The notes under the pieces were generated by a model. It was not told the DNA's origin and searched no databases. It saw only the letters and a list, made by a program, of their open reading frames with translations. From Petrolisthes cinctipes (taxonomy: Eukaryota; Arthropoda; Malacostraca; Decapoda; Porcellanidae), in the NCBI GenBank assembly GCA_033782935.1, contig JAWQEG010003787.1:7501-71500 (forward strand): 64,000 nucleotides of DNA, written 5' to 3'. Shown piece after piece: positions 55,001 to 64,000 of the stretch (the first letter of the stretch is position 1; every line of letters begins with the position of its first letter). Position numbers and translations under genes: made by a program.

Positions 55001-57705
55001 GCCTTGATATATACCTCATAATACTATACTGTATTGGTATAAAAATATAAGTTACTGAGGCCTGCAGTATGCTCCTAGCTACTGGGAGTAGTGTTACATG
55101 GACTATTAGCCTATTGCTTGGATTTTTTTGTAATTTTCATTATGCTGCTGGGAACATTGGAATTAGGATATTGGTACATCACCATTTAAAGGTAGTGTAG
55201 GGCAATATACAACTACTGTAATTGGCAATAGTTGTAGGAAGTCTGTCATTAATAAACCACATTCCTATTTTCTTTACATCCTTTGCTATCTTGTTAAGTT
55301 AATTTGGATACAGCCATGATCCAAAGTTTATATATTGCAAATTCTGAGGTTTTTTAAATTTTGAAACAGCACTAAACTAGTTGCAGATATTACATCCAGA
55401 CTGAAACAACATTAGAACCAACCACTTGTCTTGACTCACTTGTAGTAAGAGCTTTGCTTACTCAGGGTTATAATGCAGGGGTGTGCAGGGTATGAATCTG
55501 GACCATTATTTGGGTCTTGTTCCACAATGTCATTCTGATTTAGCACACTACAGTACAGTACACAATTCAAGGCAGGTGGGGATCTTACCTCATGAAATGA
55601 ATTTATATTGTTATATATACCTATTCAGTTTTGTGTTCAATATTTCTGAACCTCAAAGAAGCCATTAATATAAATTGTGGATTCCAACCATATTAATTAG
55701 AAAACAAAAAACTTTTACAATGTTCATATACTGTAACTCATACATAAGTACCAGATAGCCCATACTTATAAAGAAACATTCAGATCACTAACATAGGTTA
55801 AGCTAGATTTAATTAAGTGATAACCCATGCATTGTAAACAAGCTGAATCTTAAACATATTATATGTATATACTGTACCAATATGGACTAAGTCTACCTGG
55901 GGATTAAATGATATTTTGTAAACTGTAATATTGTTCACTGGTTAAAGCTACAGGAAGTACAGTATGAATTCTGTCATTACCAGATGACAGTGGAATTACC
56001 TAATTATCTAAAATAGTTCATTATTGACTGGCTCCATATTTACAAACTATGTACATACACAGGGATTTGAAAATATATAATTGGGTCATTCACAGATAAT
56101 TCTTTGCATTAAAATATTTAGAAAAGTATAATTTCCATTTAAATTTATGAACAGTTTACGGCATACTTTTGCATGCTTTCATGCAAAGTCAGTTATATTT
56201 ATGCTGTAAATACATGCATACAGTGTCACATGACATTCACTCAATCAATCACATATATACATAAAGAGTACCACACAGCATTCTTTCATTCACTAGTGAT
56301 CAGTAACATACATAACATGAGCCAAGTGATATTAAAGATAATTTTGAGAAGCAAACACTGTTTGATGGCAATTTTTGAAAACAAAACGATGGTGTTGATA
56401 CACAGCAAGGTACAGTGGGTTGGTACAATGGCAGAGTCCTCACCTCAGGTCTAGCAGGCCAAGTCTCAAAATCATCATTACACAAATCTGGGTGACAAGG
56501 CATAATGTCCCGTAATCCAGGCATAAGCTACATGATCTGTATGGTTTACCCCAGTGAATCTCATTTTCATTACTCATGGTAACCTACAGCATTCTCATAT
56601 TCATATTAACTTTACTTTTAAAGATGTCAATCTCACTGCTCACCAATCTTGATATGATGCAATTAATAATGCATCCTCTATGATACGGTAAGGAGGAATG
56701 GGATGAGGATACCTCTCTGCTGTACCTAGGTCTTCAGTCCAGAGTTTTGAAAATTACAATAAAAAAAGATCTAGATATTGTAGAGTGTATGGAAGACATA
56801 TTACTATTGGCTAAAAAATGGTTCAGATCCCAAACTAAGCATACTGTTGAAAAAATTACAGAATTATGTATGCTTGAATCAAGATCGCCTAAATTTATAA
56901 AGTACCATAGCATTAGCAGATCACCTGACTCATATTATGCATGTACCACTACAGATCTTATGTTGTCAACTGTACAATGCTTTAAACTTGTTTTTTTCTA
57001 GTGTAGGCATGTTTCTTCACTTGTGAAAGCCAGTATCACCCAAGTACAGTACTGAACACTTCTAAGACATATCCGTGAGTTTAAGAAGGAAGGATGATAA
57101 AGCTAATGCATGGTATCATTTGTGTGCAGTATGACAACTTACTGTATTGGTACTGTATAAGATACCATGTTTTAACACACTACCTGTACAGTACTGGGTT
57201 ACTAGTTTGGTGCAGTGACACTGTGCACATTTCACTTTTACACTATTTAAGGTAAAGGCTTGAAACTGCTCACAAACCAGTTGAAAAGGGACAGCCTTCC
57301 TGTTAAGTACAAGCTACATATGCCATGTGGCCTTACTAAGGTTGTACATATTCCTATTCTTTCTTGGTCAATAGGCACTCCCTGCTTAACTAAAACTCAC
57401 CCTGGTTCACCAAGACTTCCCTGTGGTCCACAACAACTTCTCTAGACTTATAAGATTTCATCTGGACTTTCTAAAAATCACTCAACATAGGTTTAAAACC
57501 TTCTAAAATATCCTGTATACAGACAGACAGGAAGACTGATAAACAGAGAGGTAGACAGATAAAAAGGTAGAGAGAAGTGAGTGAACCTTGAATGTAATTT
57601 CTCATACAGTCAGTGGTTAACCAACATACAACCTTACACAATGAGTACCTAACTTGTACAGCCAGTACCCAAGCCATAATACAACACTACATCACCAGCA
57701 ATAAA
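49036..57705. other. Convergent intergenic region DGAT1 / ABCB6
   Basis: About 8.7 kb with no convincing coding sequence; open frames up to 100 codons show no family features. It contains both 3' UTRs. AATAAA hexamers are near 50551 and 52287 (the latter in TTGAAATAAAGCTC) but no cleavage site can be assigned. One GGCC-type MITE is at 53026. Short TACTGTAC / GTACAGTA palindromes are very frequent. Confidence 0.6.
53026..53197. mobile_element. GGCC-ended MITE
   Basis: GGCCCGTCCACATGGGCGAG CTGTG and CAAAGCTCACCCGTGTGGAC GGCGCC are inverted ends, with further paired GGGCAAAG / CTTTGCCC arms. Flanks TAA (53023-53025) and TAG (53198-53200). Internal direct repeat GACATCAGAAATGGAGAA. 172 bp. Confidence 0.78.
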
Positions 57706-60700
57706 TTAGACCTTAACAGTATTGCCTTCCACTTGAGTGACCATGGGGTTGGGGTTGGGGTCGCCCTCTTGTGTTTCATTTCCTGCTTGGCTGCTGCTGG
57801 CATTGTTGTTGGCCTCCAGTTGCTGTTGCCACATCCGACAATATTCTCCACCAGCACTAACCAGATCTTCGTGCCTGTTAACAATGTCAAAAGAGTGAAA
57901 ATGTGTTGCAAACAAACTTAAACCAGCACACATTATAGCCACGGTAATAATAGTGTTTAGGTGTTGTTACACAGACACTAACAATACTGTAGAGTAGTTT
58001 GGTTGCGTAGCAATCAGATCTGTACACAAGCATGCACACTCACAGATTCATGCCAACACACTTTAAAGGAGTAAATCATGGAAAATTTGGAGGCTACCAA
58101 CTCCTCCAAAGTATGTGATGAAACAGACCACCTCATTTTATGTGACATCATCTTACCCCTGAAAGACTACACACTGTAAACTACATACAAAAAGAGATGA
58201 AGTGTAAGCAACTCTTGACTGACCTTCCACGTTCCACTATGATTCCGTCTCTCAATACTACGATGGTGTCAGCGTGGATGATGGTGGAAAGTCTATGAGC
58301 CACCATCACCACAGTTCGATCCAAACACACTCTCTGTAGTGCTGTCTGTTGGATGATATACATGGTGTTGTCTCACATTGTATTCTATGAAGGAGGAGGA
58401 TGGGATTATATAGTAATGGAATATTCGACACTATGCCAGCATGCCATAAAAATTGCCTTTATAGTCTGACACTATCATAACATTATTATTTCTCTTTCAT
58501 AATTATGATAATATTCTTTAATACTGTAATGCTTTTATCCACCACAGGGTAAACTATTATCTTTAACCTGATATTATATTTCTACACAACTGACCTGAAT
58601 GTTGCGTTCAGTCTGTGTGTCAAGAGCACTGGTCGCCTCATCAAGCAATATAAAAGCTGGGTTCTTGAGTATGGTACGGGCGATGGCCACACGTTGTTTC
58701 TCTCCTCCACTCAGCTTCAGACCTCGCTCACCCACCTGTCACAGAGAAGCTCAGGTTTAAATAACATGTATTCGTTAATCTGGCCATTGTTTTTTGTTCA
58801 AATGGACAGTAGCTTATGCAGTGATATTACTTTTGCTCTGTATCTAAGAGGTTATAGAACTAGTCTAAGACTGTCCGTTCCACCCACGCAGGGAGAGTTG
58901 ATACGGGACCTTCCTGTAACCTCATGTGGCTATAATATGGCCTAGCAAAGTAGATTAATTTCTTTTCCTTAGCCTGAAGTTATCTGGTTGTATGTCTGTC
59001 TGATGTGCATACTGTACATGTACTTATATTGTGCAGCTATATCTGACAAACATTTATTATGTACTTGTCTGTACACTTAGGTCTTAACTTCATTATTCTG
59101 AGCAGAAAAAAACAAAATAAAAACCAGACTGAATCACTTGGTTAAAGGTGCATTACTTGTCTGCTTTTTATCACCCATATATAACTCTTAACTACAGTAT
59201 ATGGCCATATAAGTGGTAACAACAAAACAAGCCATAAAAATAATTTACCTCTGGTGGCAACATTTTCTCCTCTCTCCCTTAACTATACTCCCCCATCCTC
59301 CTGGCCACCACTAACCTTGGAGTCATACTGGTCAGGGAAGGTGAGAATCTTTTCGTGTATGTCCGCATGTTGAGCGGCTTCCCTCACTTCCTGGTCTGTG
59401 GCTGTTACCCTTCCATAGTGAATGTTGTAGCTGTGGGATGAGGAAAACTTGTAATGCATGGGACAGAGAGAAAGTGAGAGTGGAAGTGGGAGGAAAAGGG
59501 TGAGATATATAGAGTTAAAATGTAGGAAAGAAGGTGAGAGGGAGAGGAGAATGAAAAGGGGTAAGAGGAGTGAAAATACAGGAAAGAATGCAAGAGGGAA
59601 TGTAGAAATGTGGGAAAGAATGTGAGATGGAGAGTGGAAGTGGGGGAACAGAGTGAAAGATTACTATACTGTAGAAGGGAAAAAGACAGCTGTATTTCAA
59701 ATAAGAAACCAAAGGGAATTGAGGACATGTACAATTCTCTGAAATATCTTAAGCTCCTCCCTAAAATCTACTAGACATTACAAAAACTGATGATACAAAT
59801 CATCATGTATTGCAACCTTTTGTCAGTTACATACAGTGGGATAAGTGACTGGATATCTCAACAAATATAACAGCAAGAGCAACAGTAAGGGTGATATAGA
59901 TCATTCAGTAAGCTGCATAATACAGGGATGCTCTTCAAGTGAGGAAATATTTTAACAACCCTTCACTCTGGTGGAGAATTGAAGCCACAACCTTTGGGCC
60001 ATACTTAGCCTATGTAGTATAGTACATTTTGTACACAATATATTTAGCCTATCATATATTCAGTGTGTACTGTGTAAATGATTCACCAAATAGTCAACAA
60101 CTACATGTGCTTGCAAGAGTGTGCTGAAACTGAACAGGATGTTGATATGAGCATGAAACCTGTATGTACTGTGTATTAGAGCCAGGACATGGATTAATAT
60201 AATATGATGCATAGGCTTACAAGATAGTGTCATTGAAGAGTACTGTATCCTGTGGCACCACTCCCATTGCCTGCCGCAGTGATGTCTGGGTAAAGTCCTG
60301 CACATCAGTGTCATCAATGAATATCTTGCCGCCCACAATGTCATAGAAGCGGAAGAGCAATCGCATAATGGTGCTCTTGCCACTCCCTGTTGGGCCAACC
60401 TGCACATTCACACCATCAAGTCCAAGGAAAGTTATTGTGATTAAACAACACTGTATTATAAAACGGAGAAAAATATATACAACATCCATGTCTCACATCA
60501 CAAATATTGTAGACAGACAGGACCCTGCACCTCCACAACTCACAATAGCAAGGGTTTGTCCAGGCTTGACTGTGAACGAAACATTCTTGAGAATTGGTCT
60601 TTCAGGGGAGTAGTGGAAGTTGACGTCTTTGAACTCTATCTTACCCTGCGGCACTACCAGGGCTTGTGCGTCCTCCTGTAGTGGCAGAAAATTTTACCAG

Positions 60701-63700
60701 TTACTCATGGATGACAGCTGAAAACTTAATTTTTTTTACAGACTCTAAGATCAAAATATGAATTTTCTTGCAGAGAGGAAGCACTACTTGACGTTCAAAG
60801 GCTAAAAATAATGTCATAGATATACAGTTATCATTTGAAATCTTCATAAAACAATCATAAAATATTACTATCATACTGTATCATAGGCACCACTGCTAAC
60901 AAACCATATTACACTACACAGCTTGCTCAGAGGGGCTGACTTTATTATCTGTGAATACTAGCCATCCCCCACAGGGCTAGAATAAAGATTGTTGTGGGAT
61001 CTGGTCCTTTCTAGTGGATTTGACGAGATCTGCCCACATGGATTAAAAATCCACGTGAGGTGTACTGCAACCAGAGGCTCCTTTTTGTTTTCTACTGCTG
61101 TGTGGACCGCCAGCACACAGGGGTGCATTATCCCTTTGTATGCAGCAGTGTAAACTCCCTCCCCTTTTATGGTCCCTTCAGGACTGGTCTCATAGAAGGT
61201 ACGGCCCCACTTGTAGCTCTTGTGGCAACGTGGACTTGGGCCCGCAGCACTGGCTGTGGGATCAAAGACCTTCCCCCCAATCTTCCTGGCGGTCGGAGGC
61301 TCCCAGACTCCTTGGTCCAGTAAGCTCTGGTCCCATCTTCTTGGGATTTGCTTCTGTAGCCCAGGCATATAGGGCCAACCCCTCCTTTATTTTAATTTGT
61401 TTTTTTAACTGCGACCAGAGCGTACCAGGGGTCTGTGGGGCAGGAGGCCATTCTGCCCCTGGAGAACATCAACAACAATACTACTCAGCCACTGATGCCC
61501 TACAAACCACATCATACACATAAGAGGCACATCCCATAAACCACACACAACCAATTAACCACATCACAAATCATACATGGCACATACAATACTGTATCAC
61601 AAAGCATCACATACTAACACTGCACAAAACTCATCCACTTCCACACCAACCTTATCCAAAACTTCTTTCTTTTCATCCAGCAGATCAAACATGTTCTCCA
61701 TATCGACGAAGTTCTGCTGAATCATACGATAATAAGTGCCGAAGAAATGAAGAGGAGAGTAGAGCTGGACGATGTAGGTAGCAAAGAGCACATAGTCACC
61801 CACGGTCAGCCCTCGTCCACCAGCCACCATCCACGCTGCCAGCATAGAACCCGCCAGCATACCACCAGTAATGACAATGTTTTGGATGGTGTTGAGAAAG
61901 CACAGAGTAGCACTCGACTTCCACTCTTCTATCTGGACAGTGATGGAAAGGAATGGAAAGTGTATTAGAAAACCTAATTCTGGAATTCACTTTTACATTA
62001 ATCTTTTTGCTGTTTAAAAAATGCTGGGAAGAGTGTTATGGATTAGCCTTTTCTGTTTATTTCTCAATCTGATGAATAATTGTTATGGTACATGTTTTTT
62101 GGAGTGTCGGTAAGTAGTGCATCTCAATAACAGCAAATTTTGTACTCTGATCTGGTAACACAGGAGTGAATACCAACAGCAGATGATTTTGTACTTTCAT
62201 TTAAAGAGGAGAAACTTTTGATGGTAATTTGAAGGGCTACTGAATCCATCAAACTATATCATGAAACAGATCCCCTTTCAGTAACATTGAGATGATTTGT
62301 TGTTGTTGCTGTTGTAGTTCACCAGACTGTCTGGCCGAGCAGTCCCTAGTCTGGTTGACCGAAGCCGAGCAGATGCTCAGACCCCCAAAAGGGAGCCAGG
62401 CAGATAGTGAGATCTGTTTCTTCGAAGGCAACAGAAGAGGGGACTGCTGGCTCACGGGCATGTACCCCCGAGCCAACAAACCCACCGTCAGTAGCCTTCC
62501 TGTTGTGCCACCCAATCGGGCGATCTCGCCAGCTACCCAGAAGGAATGAAAAATAGTAAGAGAGACAGACAGAACAGGCCAGGGTGTGGTAGAGGATGCT
62601 AAATTCCTCATTTCTGGATAGAACCAGCCCTCACCAGTGGGAAAAGGTGATAGAGAGGTGGGACAGCAAGTACGAAGGAAAGAGAAGGAACGGAGGGATA
62701 GTTGAAGATCTGAAAAGGATTGGCTTGGGCGGAAGGGATGCCAAAACCCTTAAAGTACTGCCCACATCACTGCAGGCAATACTTCCCTTACTTAAAGTTT
62801 CATGCATTAGTTTGGAAGAATCACAAGCCTTCCAATTTACAAAAGAGAGTTTCCCCTTAACTGAGAAGCTGATACTGTACTGACCTGGTAATTGAGTAAT
62901 GATTCCTGATAGCGGTTGACCTCATACTCTTCAGCACCATAGTACTTGACCGTCTCAAAGTTGAGGAGGGAGTCGACACCACGGGTTCTCTGCTCATTTT
63001 CAGCCAGGTTCATCTGGCGCCGGTATTTGGTACGCCATTCTGTCACTGCGATCGTCATGGCTGGAGTTTGAATCATGAGAGAAAAAATAATTATAAATGG
63101 ATGAACATACAGTACAAGGTATATGCCAAAAGGGCCGCCCTAGCACTTAAAGTACTCCTCACATCACTACAGGCAATATGGGGAACAAGAAATGATAATG
63201 GGAAAGTGAGTGAGAGAGAGAGAGATAGATTTAAAGGATAAAAAGAAGGACAAAATATAAAATGCCTCTGGCAATTGACTTAAATTGTTTCAGTTTCCAT
63301 GGTGACTCCTAAAGTTTCATTTCAGTGACAACATCTACTTACCCTTCTTATCAAGAATACTCCACTCTCTTGAAGCCTGAAGATCCCTCTGTTTACCCAT
63401 GGCAACAAATAAATCATATCTCTGATTACCCATGACCCCAGATGACCCCATCGCTGCCTTCAATGACCCGTTGTATTTATCACAGATACCTGACGACCTC
63501 TCAGCTTACTCCTAATCTCTAATGATTTCTTTATAATCTTGAATGACTCCTCCTGTTCATCCATGACACCATCTGTGTACTCCTCTAATATACCTAGTGT
63601 GACTTATCAAGATATTTTCATCCCTGTCCCCTCTCTTACCAAGGTAAGATGCCATGGTGACAAAGACGATGATGCCGAACCAGTAGTTGAAGGCCGCTGT

Positions 63701-63746
63701 GAAGTACACCACTGCCACCACTATGTCCACCACTGTAGGTAGGATG
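57706..63746 (-). CDS. ABCB6: ABCB6-like half ABC transporter, 3' part
   Basis: Membrane half-transporter; the known family moves porphyrins or related substrates across mitochondrial outer, lysosomal or plasma membranes with ATP. Exons seen (minus): 63746-63640, 63060-62885, 61932-61651, 60675-60544, 60399-60221, 59430-59316, 58735-58595, 58345-58224, 57874-57706; about 473 aa. The first ~370 residues of a typical 840 aa protein lie beyond 64000. Order: last membrane helices ([20 protein letters not shown]), [12 protein letters not shown] and [20 protein letters not shown], which are ABCB6/ABCB7/HMT1 marks, [33 protein letters not shown], then the ATPase: Walker [11 protein letters not shown]-loop [11 protein letters not shown], signature LSGGEKQR, Walker [14 protein letters not shown]-loop AHRLST. 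ABCB6 rather than ABCB7 by closeness of these segments. C-terminus is Asn/Gln/Pro-rich. Introns hold MITEs and retroposon copy 3. Confidence 0.93.
58062..58161. mobile_element. MITE superfamily sub-type B, half copy
   Basis: TTTAAAGGAGTAAATCATGG AAAATTTGGAGGCTACCAAC TCCTCCAAAGTATG, AACAGACCACCTCATTTTAT, TCTTACCCCTGAAAG. Second arm deleted. Last intron of ABCB6. Confidence 0.7.
60923..61477 (+). mobile_element. CAA-tailed retroposon family D, copy 3
   Basis: Starts TTGCTCAGAGGGGCTGACTT and ends GAGAACATCAACAACA. Imperfect target repeat: ACACTACACAGC (60911-60922) versus ATACTACTCAGC (61478-61489), 10 of 12 matching. 555 bp, close to copy 2 throughout. Both the 87-codon sense frame (61060-61323) and the long antisense frame are open. 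Intron of ABCB6, antisense to the gene. Confidence 0.88.
62200..62860. mobile_element. MITE sub-type B split by an insertion
   Basis: Left arm 62200-62297 (TTTAAAGAGGAGAAACTTTT GATGG ... CATTGAGATGATTTG) and right arm 62804-62860 (TTTCATGCATTAGTTTGGAA GAATCACAAGCCTTCCAATT TAC ... TTTCCCCTTAA) together make a normal B element. About 505 bp lies between them. Confidence 0.82.
62298..62803 (-). mobile_element. CAA-tailed retroposon family E
   Basis: On the minus strand it runs from GCCTGCAGTGATGTGGGCAG TACTTTAAGGGTTTTGGCAT to CGGCCAGACAGTCTGGTGAA CTACAACAGCAACAACAACA A. The tail is CAA-rich as in family D but the body is unrelated. Inserted into a type B MITE in an ABCB6 intron. No clear target duplication. 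A frame of about 100 codons overlaps it; coding status unknown. Confidence 0.75.
63127..63182. mobile_element. Fragment of retroposon family E
   Basis: GCACTTAAAGTACTCCTCAC ATCACTACAGGCAATA matches the 5' end of the element at 62298-62803 (AAAGTACTGCCCACATCACT GCAGGCAATA), followed by unrelated sequence. Confidence 0.55.
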
Positions 63747-64000
63747 CTGTGGTGGAAAACAGGAGTTACGGTGAGATAGTGCATGTCATTGGAGGCGGGA
63801 AGGGGAGTAGGTGAAAAGTGTGGGGAGTAGGATGGAAGGGAGGGAAGCAGAGTTTGAAGGAAAGAAGAAAGACAAGAACAGTATTATGGTTTGGAGAGTG
63901 GGAGAGCGAATGTGAGGAATATCAGGTTAGTGAGGGAAGACAGACGTGAAAAGTGGGGAATGGGTAAGAAGGAAAGACTGGAGGGCAAGTGGTAGTCAAA

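Noticed and set aside
56413..56480. Possible tRNA-derived SINE head (GGTACAATGGCAGAGTCC looks like an A box)
   Set aside because: No B box (GGTTCGAATCC-like) follows and no second copy was found in the window. I found no convincing tRNA or rRNA gene anywhere.
62249..62611. 120-codon minus-strand frame as a gene
   Set aside because: It spans the family E retroposon and part of the MITE it broke; the Gln run comes from the CAA tail. Kept only as a note under the element.

Overview
The window is nuclear DNA from an animal, most likely an arthropod and plausibly a decapod crustacean. Four genes carry GT-AG introns and conserved animal protein families; the DNA is AT-rich and loaded with microsatellites, minisatellites and miniature transposons, and there are TTAGG-like patches. 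The species cannot be fixed from the sequence alone.

Layout. Four genes are arranged as two convergent pairs around one divergent promoter. (1) 5834-10015, plus: UBE2Z-type ubiquitin-conjugating enzyme, five coding exons, 531 aa. (2) 29328-21709, minus: HDAC3-type class I histone deacetylase, 11 coding exons, 448 aa. (3) 30230-49035, plus: DGAT1-type diacylglycerol acyltransferase, 13 coding exons, 512 aa. (4) 63746-57706, minus: the 3' nine coding exons of an ABCB6-type half ABC transporter, whose 5' part lies beyond base 64000. All exon joins were worked out by hand and keep the reading frame; the exon sums are whole numbers of codons for the three complete genes. The start codons of HDAC3 and DGAT1 are about 0.9 kb apart, head to head. 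No operon-like logic applies: ubiquitin transfer, histone deacetylation, triglyceride synthesis and porphyrin/ATP transport are separate jobs.

Between and inside the genes is a dense mobile-element landscape. A palindromic MITE superfamily (about 20 copies, several sub-types) shares the core GATTCCTCCAAACTATTCC. Three copies of a ~0.5 kb retroposon with a (CAA)n tail and target-site duplications are present, plus a second CAA-tailed family. There is a non-autonomous Helitron inside a ~100 bp tandem array, a 1,050 bp Tc1/mariner-like foldback element, a Tigger/pogo-like element, and several TA- or TAA-flanked MITEs.

The most unusual signals are at splice sites. The donor regions of UBE2Z exons 2 and 4 and of DGAT1 exon 4 lie inside local tandem duplications; in UBE2Z exon 4 the duplicate donor is exactly 51 nt away, in frame and open. 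The intron before DGAT1 exon 4 ends in an array of 23 AG|GTAA motifs. Other points are a trinucleotide repeat encoding nine threonines at the HDAC3 C-terminus, a ~35 bp-stem hairpin in an HDAC3 intron, and a Ser/Thr/Pro-rich N-terminal extension of UBE2Z.
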